Source: Gammaproteobacteria bacterium (GTDB lineage Bacteria > Pseudomonadota > Gammaproteobacteria > GCA-001735895). From it: 33,582 bases of DNA. Location of the stretch: assembly GCA_029864185.1 (NCBI GenBank), contig JAOTTY010000008.1, forward strand, positions 1 to 33,582. The letters are read 5' to 3'. A program made the translations under genes and the position numbers. This document shows positions 22,734 through 30,898 of the stretch, piece after piece; positions within the stretch are counted from its first letter, which is position 1; each line of letters begins with the position of its first letter. The notes beneath the pieces were generated by a model. The model did not search any database. It worked only from the letters and a program-made list of their open reading frames with translations, and was not told the origin of the DNA.

Positions 22734-23207
22734 ATGCGTTTATCTACCAAGGGCCGTTATGCGGTAACCGCGATGTTGGACATCGCGTTGCACGAGCGAG
22801 TCGGCCCGTTAACCCTTGCGGATATATCGCAATGCCAGGGTATCTCTCTTTCCTATCTCGAACAGCTGTTCGCGAAACTGCGTAAAGGGGGCCTGGTCGA
22901 AGGGGTCAGGGGTCCCGGCGGTGGTTACCGGCTGGCGCGTCCCGCCGCACAGATTTCGGTCGCCGACATCATTGCGTCGGTAGACGAAAAACTCGACATG
23001 ACCAAGTGCGGCGGCAAGGGTAATTGCTCGCAGGGAGAAAAATGCCTGACCCATCAGCTCTGGTTCGAGCTTTCCTGCAACCTTTATCGATTTTTAAGTG
23101 ATATCAAGCTTGATCAATACGTCAACCGACCCGATATTAGCGAACTGGTGAAGAAGCAGGATATCCAGTACGGACGTTTTATCAATCGTCCCCGGGCGAT
23201 TGCCTAG
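22734..23207 (+). CDS. iscR: Rrf2-family iron-sulfur cluster regulator IscR
   Basis: MRLSTKGRYAVTAMLDIALHE; CGGKGNCSQGEKCLTHQLW retains the three cluster-ligand cysteines. Confidence 0.97.
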   Translation: MRLSTKGRYAVTAMLDIALHERVGPLTLADISQCQGISLSYLEQLFAKLRKGGLVEGVRGPGGGYRLARPAAQISVADIIASVDEKLDMTKCGGKGNCSQGEKCLTHQLWFELSCNLYRFLSDIKLDQYVNRPDISELVKKQDIQYGRFINRPRAIA

Positions 23208-23219
23208 AAGGAGAGTTAA

Positions 23220-24443
23220 GTGAGCCATATCAAACTACCGATTTACCTCGATTACAGCGCGACCACACCGATTGACAAGCGGGTCGCCGACAAGATGGCG
23301 CATTACCTGACGCTCGAGGGCGACTTCGGCAATCCCGCATCGCGCAGCCACAAGTTCGGCTGGAGCGCCGAGGAGGCCGTGGAAGAGGCGCGCAAGAATG
23401 TCGCCGACCTGGTGAATGCCGATCCACGCGAAATCGTCTGGACCAGTGGCGCAACCGAGGCGGATAACCTCGCTATCAAGGGTGCGGCTCACTTTTATCG
23501 CAAGAAAGGCAATCACATCATTACCGTGAAGACCGAACACAAGGCAGTGCTCGATACCTGCCGTCAGCTGGAGCGGGAAGGGTTCGAGGTTACTTATCTG
23601 GATCCCGAGGAAAACGGTCTTATCGATCTCGACAAGCTGAAGGCGGCGATCACCGAACAGACGATTCTGATTTCGGTCATGCATGTCAATAACGAAATCG
23701 GTGTGATCCAGGATATCGAGGCAATCGGCGAAATCGCGCGCGAAAACCGGGTCATTTTTCATGTCGATGCGGCGCAGTCTACCGGCAAGGTCGATATCGA
23801 CCTGCAAAGAATGAAGGTGGACCTGATGTCTTTTTGTGCGCACAAGACTTATGGTCCCAAGGGCATCGGTGCGCTCTATGTCAGGCGCAAGCCACGCGTG
23901 CGTCTCGAAGCGCAAATGCACGGTGGCGGCCACGAACGCGGTATGCGCTCGGGCACGCTGCCGACCCACCAGATCGTCGGTATGGGTGAGGCCTTTCGCA
24001 TTGCGAAGGAAGAAATGGCGACCGAGAACGAGCGCATTCGCATGCTGCGCGACCGGCTCTACGACGGCCTCAAGGACATGGAAGAGGTCTATGTCAACGG
24101 CGACATGGAGCATCGCATCGCCGGCAACCTGAATATCAGCTTCAATTTTGTCGAGGGCGAGTCGCTGATAATGGCGCTGCGCGACCTCGCGGTGTCGTCG
24201 GGTTCCGCCTGTACTTCAGCGAGCCTCGAGCCGTCCTATGTGCTGCGCGCCCTCGGCCGCAACGACGAGCTCGCGCACAGCTCGATCCGCTTTACCATCG
24301 GTCGGTTCACCACCGCTGAAGAAATCGACTACACGATCGAGCTGGTGCGTGCCGCGGTGGAAAAGCTGCGCGATTTGTCCCCGCTTTGGGATATGTACAA
24401 AGACGGTATAGATTTGAATTCTGTTGAATGGGTGGCGCATTAG
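23220..24443 (+). CDS. iscS: Cysteine desulfurase
   Basis: [78 protein letters not shown] start. Confidence 0.98.
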   Translation: MSHIKLPIYLDYSATTPIDKRVADKMAHYLTLEGDFGNPASRSHKFGWSAEEAVEEARKNVADLVNADPREIVWTSGATEADNLAIKGAAHFYRKKGNHIITVKTEHKAVLDTCRQLEREGFEVTYLDPEENGLIDLDKLKAAITEQTILISVMHVNNEIGVIQDIEAIGEIARENRVIFHVDAAQSTGKVDIDLQRMKVDLMSFCAHKTYGPKGIGALYVRRKPRVRLEAQMHGGGHERGMRSGTLPTHQIVGMGEAFRIAKEEMATENERIRMLRDRLYDGLKDMEEVYVNGDMEHRIAGNLNISFNFVEGESLIMALRDLAVSSGSACTSASLEPSYVLRALGRNDELAHSSIRFTIGRFTTAEEIDYTIELVRAAVEKLRDLSPLWDMYKDGIDLNSVEWVAH

Positions 24444-24468
24444 GCGCTGCAAACTAGAGGTGTAACAA

Positions 24469-24846
24469 ATGGCATACAGTGAAAAAGTACTCGATCATTA
24501 CGAAAATCCGCGCAACGTTGGCGTTATCGAAGACGATCAGTCGGTCGGTACCGGCATGGTGGGCGCCCCGGCCTGCGGCGACGTAATGAAACTGCAAATC
24601 AAGGTCGGCAAGGACGGTATTATCGAGGACGCCAAGTTTAAAACCTACGGCTGCGGCTCGGCTATTGCGTCCAGTTCGCTGGTAACCGAATGGGTCAAGG
24701 GCAAGAGCCTGGACGAGGCCTCGAAAATCAAGAATACGCAAATCGCCGAGGAGCTTGCGCTGCCACCGGTCAAGATCCACTGCTCGGTGCTGGCCGAAGA
24801 TGCGATCTCGGCGGCGATCGAAAATTATCGTCAGAAAAATCGGTAG
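24469..24846 (+). CDS. iscU: Fe-S cluster assembly scaffold IscU
   Basis: YSEKVLDHYENPRNVG; GAPACGDVMKLQIKV; FKTYGCGSAIASSSLVTEW; KIHCSVLAEDAI. Confidence 0.98.
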   Translation: MAYSEKVLDHYENPRNVGVIEDDQSVGTGMVGAPACGDVMKLQIKVGKDGIIEDAKFKTYGCGSAIASSSLVTEWVKGKSLDEASKIKNTQIAEELALPPVKIHCSVLAEDAISAAIENYRQKNR

Positions 24847-24867
24847 ACGCTCCGCGACTACTTGCTG

Positions 24868-24894
24868 AAAAGCCCGCCTACGCGGGCTTTTTTT
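24868..24894 (+). terminator. Rho-independent terminator after iscU
   Basis: AGCCCGC-CTAC-GCGGGCT stem-loop (24871-24888) followed by a run of T; 22 nt after the iscU stop. Confidence 0.93.
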
Positions 24895-24962
24895 ATCCCC
24901 CATTGTGAAGATTCAGTAATCCGAGGGGGCGGCATATAATCGGCGTAGAGGATTGTGAATAG

Positions 24963-26360
24963 ATGAAATTTCTACCCGTTTTTTACAATATCAGCGAACG
25001 GCGATGCCTGGTCGTCGGCGGCGGCGCCATCGCCGCGCGCAAGGCCGAGCTGTTACTGAGGGCAAACGGCCGGGTGCGGGTAGTTGCCAGCGAAGTCGGA
25101 GATCGGGTGCGCGAAATGGCGTCAGATGGCCGACTCGAATTCGAACAACGCGAGTTCCTCCTGCAAGATTTGCACGATGTCGTTTGCGTTATTGCCGCGA
25201 CCGACGACGCCGACGTCAACGCGAAAATTTCGAACCTGGCCCAGTCGCGTAATATCCCGGTCAACGTGGTCGATAATCCCGACCTTTGCAGTTTTATAAT
25301 GCCGTCGATGATCGACCGCGATCCAGTCCAGATCGCGATTTCGACGGGCGGCGTGTCGCCGGTGCTGGCGCGGATGCTGCGCGCCAAGCTGGAAAGCTGC
25401 ATTCCCGGCGCCTACGGCGAACTCGCGAAGCTCGCCGACGAAAATCGCGAAGCGGTCAAACGGGCACTTCCGGACGTGGACTCGCGGCGGCGATTCTGGG
25501 AATCCATTCTCCACGGACAGGTAGCCGAGCTCGTCTTTGCGGGCCGCGGCGAGGACGCGCACAAGCTCCTGCAGCAGGAGCTTGCAAGATTCGATGTCGA
25601 TGCGGTGCGGGGCGAGGTCTACCTCGTCGGTGCAGGTCCAGGCGACCCGGACCTGATTACCTTCAAGGCGGCGCGCCTGATGCAACAGGCTGATGTAGTG
25701 GTTTACGACCGCCTGGTTTCCGCGCCGGTTCTCGACATGGTGCGCCGCGATGCAGAGAAGATCTACGCCGGCAAGGCCAGGTCGAACCACGCCATCCCGC
25801 AGGAAAATATCAACCAGCTGCTGGTGCGTCTGGCGAAGGAGGGTAAACGTGTGCTGAGGTTAAAGGGGGGCGACCCCTTCATCTTCGGGCGCGGCGGCGA
25901 GGAGATTGCCGAGCTGATCGACGAGAATATAGAATTCCAGGTGGTGCCGGGCATAACCGCGGCTTCGGGCTGCGCCAGCTATGCCGGTATTCCGTTGACA
26001 CACCGAGATTATTCGCAGGCCTGTATTTTCGTCACTGGTCATCGGCGCGAAGGGGAAGACCAGCTCAATTGGGAAATGCTGAGCCATGCCAACCAGACCG
26101 TCGTATTCTACATGGGGCTCGAAAACGTCGAGCAAATCTGCGGCTCGTTGAAAGCACACGGGCGCGCTGCCGATACGCCCGCAGCGCTGATCGAAAAAGG
26201 CACGATGGCGGAACAGCGGGTTTTCATCGGAGACCTCGACACGCTGCCGGGAATAATCGCCGAACACGAGGTGCGTGCACCCACGTTAATCCTGGTGGGC
26301 GAAGTCGTCGCTCTGCATAAGCGATTGGGCTGGTATAAATCGGGCGAGGAAATAAAATAG
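24963..26360 (+). CDS. cysG: Siroheme synthase (uroporphyrinogen-III C-methyltransferase/precorrin-2 dehydrogenase/ferrochelatase)
   Basis: KFLPVFYNISERRCLVVGGGAIAARKAELLL; VYLVGAGPGDPDLITFKAARLMQQADVVVYDRLVS; RLKGGDPFIFGRGGEE; VVPGITAASGCASYAGIPLTHRD. Confidence 0.97.
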   Translation: MKFLPVFYNISERRCLVVGGGAIAARKAELLLRANGRVRVVASEVGDRVREMASDGRLEFEQREFLLQDLHDVVCVIAATDDADVNAKISNLAQSRNIPVNVVDNPDLCSFIMPSMIDRDPVQIAISTGGVSPVLARMLRAKLESCIPGAYGELAKLADENREAVKRALPDVDSRRRFWESILHGQVAELVFAGRGEDAHKLLQQELARFDVDAVRGEVYLVGAGPGDPDLITFKAARLMQQADVVVYDRLVSAPVLDMVRRDAEKIYAGKARSNHAIPQENINQLLVRLAKEGKRVLRLKGGDPFIFGRGGEEIAELIDENIEFQVVPGITAASGCASYAGIPLTHRDYSQACIFVTGHRREGEDQLNWEMLSHANQTVVFYMGLENVEQICGSLKAHGRAADTPAALIEKGTMAEQRVFIGDLDTLPGIIAEHEVRAPTLILVGEVVALHKRLGWYKSGEEIK

Positions 26361-26566
26361 CGAACGCCATCATGATCCGGTGCATCAGGATCTGCGATAA
26401 TGCTTCGAATTCCTGCTCGAATCCCTCTGTGCGCCGTGCCTGATGCGGCCTCGGGGGGGGTGCCAGGCGGGTCGTTGAGTCCGACTAGGGTCAGGGTTAC
26501 TCAGCCTGAATTTGGCGCCGGGGATTACGCTGGCGGCGATCGCGGTAGACCAGTCAGGAAATTTGA

Positions 26567-27832
26567 ATGATAAAACTACGCAAATCTGCCGTCGCGAACG
26601 ATACCAGGTTGCCGGATGTCTCGACCCTGCGGCGCATCAGGCAGCTCGCCGATTTGTCGGACGCTCACCTGATCAACCTTGCCAACCAGCTACAGATCCT
26701 GAGCGCACGTGATGGCCAGTTGCTGATCGAGACCGGTTCTACCGAAAAAAAAGCTCTTTATATCCTCGACGGCCGCGTTTCCCTGATCGCTCGAGACGGC
26801 AAAACCAGGGTAGCTAGCGCCGACCCCGGCCGCGAAATGAAACCGGTTGCGCAGCTAAGGCCCTGCATTTATGACGTCAAGGCCCTGGGACCGGTAAACT
26901 ACGTGAAAATAGACGGTCAGAAGCTCGCCGATTTCACGCAACTGGCGGGCGTCGCGGCCGACGATATCAGCGTACACTCGTTGTTCACCGACGATGCAGA
27001 CGAAGACAATTCCATTGTCAACCATTTGTACCGTAACCTGATGGATAACAGCATCAAGTTACCGTCGCTGCCCTCGGTGGCAGAGAGGATGCAGCAGATT
27101 TACAGGGGCGAGTCCACCGATATCGATGCGATGGTACGTATCCTGATCGCCTATCCCGACATCTCGCGAAAGATCAAAAATGTAGCACGCTGCCCTGGCG
27201 ACAGCGACATGAACACTGCAGAAAAAATCCGTTACTCGGTCGAGCAACTGGGCATGCTGGCAGTCTATTGCCTGGTCATGACCTATGCTGTCGGAAAGCT
27301 GGTTCGACGCCTGCCGCTGAAGCATATGCAGCGCGTGCGGTCTTTCTGGGACCACAGCCTCAACGTCGCGGCGCTCGGTAGAATCCTGGCAAAAAAGCAC
27401 CGATCGATCTCGTCGGACCTGGCCATGCTGGCCGGCCTCGTCCACGGCATCGGCGTGCTGGCCATTGACGATCGCCTGCTGGAGCATCATCACCTGATGC
27501 TGGATCACCTCGAAGTTGATCATGCGATACAGGTCATGCGCCCCGAAATTTCGAGCCTGCTGCTGCGTAAGTGGAATTTCTTAGACGAATTGATTCGGGT
27601 TTCCGAGGAGTGCGGTGACTGGACGCGCGACATCGCAAGTCCGCCCGATTTATGCGACCTGGTACTGGTCGCCAACTACTACAGCATGATGCAGGGTGAT
27701 CGCAACCATACGCTGCCCAGGGTCTGTGCCGTTCCTGCCATCGAGCACCTGCGTATTACACCCGAAGAAAGCATTAATGCGCTGAAACGCGCTCCCGATG
27801 TGGTCAGAAACATCAAGAAACTGTTTGTCTGA
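26567..27832 (+). CDS. HDOD domain protein with divergent N-terminal cyclic-nucleotide-binding-like region
   Basis: IKLPSLPSVAERMQQIYRGESTDIDAMVRILIAYPDISRKI; SVEQLGMLAVYCLVMTY; VRSFWDHSLNVAALGRILAKK; LAGLVHGIGVLAI. N-terminus ILSARDGQLLIETGSTEKKALYILDGRVSLIARDG resembles a cNMP-binding fold. Confidence 0.8.
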   Translation: MIKLRKSAVANDTRLPDVSTLRRIRQLADLSDAHLINLANQLQILSARDGQLLIETGSTEKKALYILDGRVSLIARDGKTRVASADPGREMKPVAQLRPCIYDVKALGPVNYVKIDGQKLADFTQLAGVAADDISVHSLFTDDADEDNSIVNHLYRNLMDNSIKLPSLPSVAERMQQIYRGESTDIDAMVRILIAYPDISRKIKNVARCPGDSDMNTAEKIRYSVEQLGMLAVYCLVMTYAVGKLVRRLPLKHMQRVRSFWDHSLNVAALGRILAKKHRSISSDLAMLAGLVHGIGVLAIDDRLLEHHHLMLDHLEVDHAIQVMRPEISSLLLRKWNFLDELIRVSEECGDWTRDIASPPDLCDLVLVANYYSMMQGDRNHTLPRVCAVPAIEHLRITPEESINALKRAPDVVRNIKKLFV

Positions 27833-27867
27833 AATTACCCGGTAGCGGGCTGGCTGGACTGGCCCGG

Positions 27868-27887
27868 GTTGCGCGTATTCGCGCAAC
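27868..27887. other. GC-rich hairpin between convergent genes (possible bidirectional termination element)
   Basis: GTTGCGCG-TATT-CGCGCAAC perfect 8-bp stem between the HDOD stop (27832) and DUF3501 stop (27915); no T-tract. Confidence 0.45.
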
Positions 27888-27914
27888 GCCGGAAGACGGG
27901 CTGATACCAGCCGG

Positions 27915-28499
27915 TTAATCCAGGTCCCTGATCAGCGAAGCGCGAGTATCGCCTTCGATCTCGAATTCGTAGCTGTAGACGGGATGCTGCACGCCGATCT
28001 TCCACGGCCCGCCGTCCTTGAGCTGCTGAGCCATTGCGTCGCTGATCTCGAAACGTAGAAAGTGGACCGCGGAAGTCTTGGTTTCGGTCGTGCGCTCGAG
28101 GTCTTCGTCGGCGATAGACCAGATCTTGTCGTGGTCGCCAATCTGCATCCACACCAGGTCTTCGATACCGACCAGTTTCTCGAGTTGGGCAGCGCGCACC
28201 TGCGGGTCCGGGTATTCGATCATGAAGGTTGCCTTGAATTCCCGGCCGGTCGGTATCAGCGGGTTGTAGGCTTCGAGTTCCTCGTTGATGCCTTCGGCTT
28301 CGAATACCTTCTCGATGCGCAGCATTTCCTGGATCTGGTAGAGCAGGGTCAGCCGGTCTTCGAAATACAGTGTTGCGTTCGGCCCAAGCGCAACCTGGCG
28401 GTGTTTCTTGTGTTCCAGCACCCGTTGCCGGAATTCGCCGCGCTTTTCGGCGTACTGCTCGAGGCTCATCAGGTCATCACGGGTAATCTGCTGATTCAT
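27915..28499 (-). CDS. DUF3501 family protein
   Basis: MNQQITRDDLMSLEQYAEKRGEFRQRVLEHKKHRQVALGPNATLYFEDRLTLLYQIQEMLRIEKVFE. Start at 28499 preferred over 28511 because GGAGA lies just upstream. Confidence 0.87.
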   Translation of the reverse strand: MNQQITRDDLMSLEQYAEKRGEFRQRVLEHKKHRQVALGPNATLYFEDRLTLLYQIQEMLRIEKVFEAEGINEELEAYNPLIPTGREFKATFMIEYPDPQVRAAQLEKLVGIEDLVWMQIGDHDKIWSIADEDLERTTETKTSAVHFLRFEISDAMAQQLKDGGPWKIGVQHPVYSYEFEIEGDTRASLIRDLD

Positions 28500-28514
28500 C
28501 TGGGTCTCCATCGA

Positions 28515-29852
28515 TTAAATTCCATAGGCTTGCCGCAGCAAGCTGATCGGATGTTGGGTGTGGCTGCCGTCGGCGAGCCCTGCCGAGATATGCTGTCCTG
28601 CCATCGGGCAGTCGCTGGCGTAGGCGTCCGGCTCGTTCTTCTGCACTCGGGAAACCACCGGCTTGACGATTTTCATCGACACCTCATGGAATTCCTTCTT
28701 GATCGCATAGGTGCCGTCGTGTCCCGAGCAGCGCTCGATGGCGTCGATCTCGGTGTCCGGGATCAACGCCAGGATGTCGCGGGTCTTGAGGCCGATGCGC
28801 TGCACGCGCTGATGGCAGGCCACGTGGTAGCTGATCTTGCCGATCCCCTGCTTGAAGTCGGTTTTCAGCAGTTGCCCACGGTGGCGTAGCGACAGGTATT
28901 CGAACGGGTCGTAAAACGCCTGCTGTACTTTCGCCACGTCGTCGTCTTCCGGGAACATCAACGGCAACTCCTGCTTGAACTGCAGAGTACAGGAGGGTAC
29001 CGGGGAGATGATGTCCCAACCCTCGTCGACCAGCTTTGCCAGTAGCGGAATGTTGTGATCCTTAAGCTTAGCGACCGCGTCCAGGTCGCCCAGCTCCAGC
29101 TTGGGCATGCCGCAGCACAGGGTGTTCTTGACGACCATGGTCGGAATTTCGTTATGCTCGAACACCGCAAGCAGGTCTTCGCCGAGCAGGGGTTCGTTGT
29201 ACTCGCCGTAACAGGTCGCGAAAATGGCCACCTTGCCAGTTGTCCTGTCGGTGGCTTTAACTTCGAAATCACCGGGCTTGTGGTTGCGCGTGCGCTTGCT
29301 CAAAGTCCTGCTGTGGTATTCGGGTAAGCGCGCGTCCGCGTGTACCCCAAGCGCAGATTCCAGCAGGGCGCGAGTGTGCTCGTTCCTGTTGGCCGCATTG
29401 ACGACGTTAGCGACGATCGGGATGCTTGCGAAGCTGCCGACAGTGTCGGTAGAGCTAACCAGCCGGTCACGAAATTTGGCGCGCCCGTTCCTGAAGCCGA
29501 TGGCCTTGGCGCGCAGCATCAGGTGCGGGAAATCGACGTTCCACTCGTGCGGAGGAACGTAAGGACATTTGGTCAGGTAACAGAGGTCACACAGGTAGCA
29601 GTGATCGACAACGTTCCAGTAATCCTTCCTGGCAACGCCATCCACCTCGAAGGTGTCGGACTCGTCCACCAGGTCGAAAAGCGTCGGAAAGGCGTTGCAC
29701 AGGCTGACGCAGCGGCGACAGCCGTGGCAAATATCGAAAACCCGTTCCATCTCGTCGAAGCAGGCCGTTTCGTCGTAGAAGCCGGCATCGTTCTGGCCCA
29801 GCGGATGGCGGGTGGGCGCATCGACGCTGCCTTCACGGGTAGGAGTGGACAT
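28515..29852 (-). CDS. Heterodisulfide reductase/GlpC-related Fe-S oxidoreductase (COG0247-like, CCG domains)
   Basis: Two ferredoxin-type motifs CHGCRRCVSLCNAFP and CYLCDLCYLTKCPYVPP; CCG-like motifs NTLCCGMPKLELG and ERCSGHDGTY; CHQRVQRIG. Confidence 0.9.
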   Translation of the reverse strand: MSTPTREGSVDAPTRHPLGQNDAGFYDETACFDEMERVFDICHGCRRCVSLCNAFPTLFDLVDESDTFEVDGVARKDYWNVVDHCYLCDLCYLTKCPYVPPHEWNVDFPHLMLRAKAIGFRNGRAKFRDRLVSSTDTVGSFASIPIVANVVNAANRNEHTRALLESALGVHADARLPEYHSRTLSKRTRNHKPGDFEVKATDRTTGKVAIFATCYGEYNEPLLGEDLLAVFEHNEIPTMVVKNTLCCGMPKLELGDLDAVAKLKDHNIPLLAKLVDEGWDIISPVPSCTLQFKQELPLMFPEDDDVAKVQQAFYDPFEYLSLRHRGQLLKTDFKQGIGKISYHVACHQRVQRIGLKTRDILALIPDTEIDAIERCSGHDGTYAIKKEFHEVSMKIVKPVVSRVQKNEPDAYASDCPMAGQHISAGLADGSHTQHPISLLRQAYGI

Positions 29853-29874
29853 GGCTGGGTACCTGAAATAGATA

Positions 29875-29894
29875 CCGGGCCTTTGCGGGCCCGG
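29875..29894 (-). other. Intercistronic hairpin between rubrerythrin and Fe-S oxidoreductase genes
   Basis: On the minus strand: CCGGGCC-CGCAAA-GGCCCGG, perfect 7-bp GC stem, followed by TATCTATTTC, not a clean T-run. Confidence 0.6.
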
Positions 29895-29906
29895 ATAAAT
29901 ACTGGA

Positions 29907-30326
29907 TTATGCGTCCAGGTTGTCTAGCGCTTTCTGGAAACGGTTGGCGTGAGAACGCTCTGCCTTCGCCAGGGTTTCGAACCAGTCGGCGATCTCGTCG
30001 AAGCCTTCTTCGCGGGCCGTTTTTGCCATACCCGGATACATGTCGGTGTATTCGTGGGTCTCGCCGGCAATCGAAGCCTTCAGGTTAAGCTCGGTACTGC
30101 CCATCGGCAGGCCGGTTGCGGGATCACCAACCTCTTCGAGGTACTCGAGGTGGCCATGTGCGTGTCCGGTCTCGCCTTCGGCGGTGGAGCGGAAAACGGC
30201 AGAAACGTCATTGAAACCTTCTACGTCAGCCTTGGCGGCGAAGTAGAGGTAACGACGGTTGGCTTGCGACTCTCCGGCAAAAGCGTCTTTCAGATTTTGT
30301 TCTGTTTGCGATCCTTTTAGGGACAT
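29907..30326 (-). CDS. Rubrerythrin family diiron protein lacking a C-terminal rubredoxin domain
   Basis: [64 protein letters not shown]. Ends without any CxxC motifs. Confidence 0.95.
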   Translation of the reverse strand: MSLKGSQTEQNLKDAFAGESQANRRYLYFAAKADVEGFNDVSAVFRSTAEGETGHAHGHLEYLEEVGDPATGLPMGSTELNLKASIAGETHEYTDMYPGMAKTAREEGFDEIADWFETLAKAERSHANRFQKALDNLDA

Positions 30327-30397
30327 GGTGCCTCCGATAGCTTAATTGATGTAATGTCTGGAGCGCGTATATTAGCAATCGGAGCGAATAAATGTAG

Positions 30398-30419
30398 TTA
30401 ATTTTATAAATAAAATTAA
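30398..30419. promoter_or_regulatory. AT-rich inverted repeat upstream of the rubrerythrin gene, candidate operator
   Basis: TTAATTTTAT-AA-ATAAAATTAA, 10-nt perfect arms, 72 nt upstream of the rubrerythrin start. Confidence 0.4.
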
Positions 30420-30451
30420 TTGAGTGAAGCTATAAGCTTTAAGAAATATAA

Positions 30452-30470
30452 AGCCATCCAGAAGATGGCT
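30452..30470 (-). terminator. Probable terminator for the small minus-strand ORF at 30526-30717
   Basis: AGCCATC-CAGAA-GATGGCT perfect 7-bp stem; on the minus strand followed by TTATATTTCTT. Imperfect T-tract. Confidence 0.6.
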
Positions 30471-30525
30471 CAGGAGCTGTTTTCAGGCTAGTAGTCCCGG
30501 TTCCTTCAGACGCCCGGGATTCGCT

Positions 30526-30717
30526 TCAGGAATCTTGCCGGCGATTGTGAGCCAGCCTGTGCTCGGCCGGATTTTGCAGGTAAAGGTCGCGATTATACTC
30601 GGACTCGAAATAGATCACCACGCTGTCCTCCTGGTCCTTTTCGATCACGTAAGGCATGTCGACTAGTTGCGTCAATGACTTGCCGGTAATCGGATCCGTC
30701 GTTTCGATTCTATACAT
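30526..30717 (-). CDS. Hypothetical protein, 63 aa
   Basis: MYRIETTDPITGKSLTQLVDMPYVIEKDQEDSVVIYFESEYNRDLYLQNPAEHRLAHNRRQDS. GGGGGATTG SD-like sequence precedes this internal ATG, so the ORF-track start (30768) is probably too long. Confidence 0.6.
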   Translation of the reverse strand: MYRIETTDPITGKSLTQLVDMPYVIEKDQEDSVVIYFESEYNRDLYLQNPAEHRLAHNRRQDS

Positions 30718-30898
30718 CTCAATCCCCCTCTCCGTGTCAAACGAGCGACCTTTATAGACTTTTTGCACCGCGATGAAAAGCCCGGGCCTTGAATAATCAT
30801 CAATTAATTTTATTTTTACCTGCGAATCAAAAGATTATCCTGGCAAGCTGATATTGCGGGTAAAATGACCCGAATAAGCTACTGATTGAAGGGCGGTT

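Noticed and set aside
23235-24113. 292-aa minus-strand ORF opposite iscS
   Set aside because: Antisense shadow of an unambiguous cysteine desulfurase gene.
26453-26460. Run of eight G in the cysG-HDOD intergenic region
   Set aside because: Single homopolymer without further G-runs for a quadruplex; may also be a sequencing artefact.
28062-28889. 275-aa plus-strand ORF across DUF3501 and the Fe-S oxidoreductase gene
   Set aside because: Antisense to two genes with recognisable family motifs.
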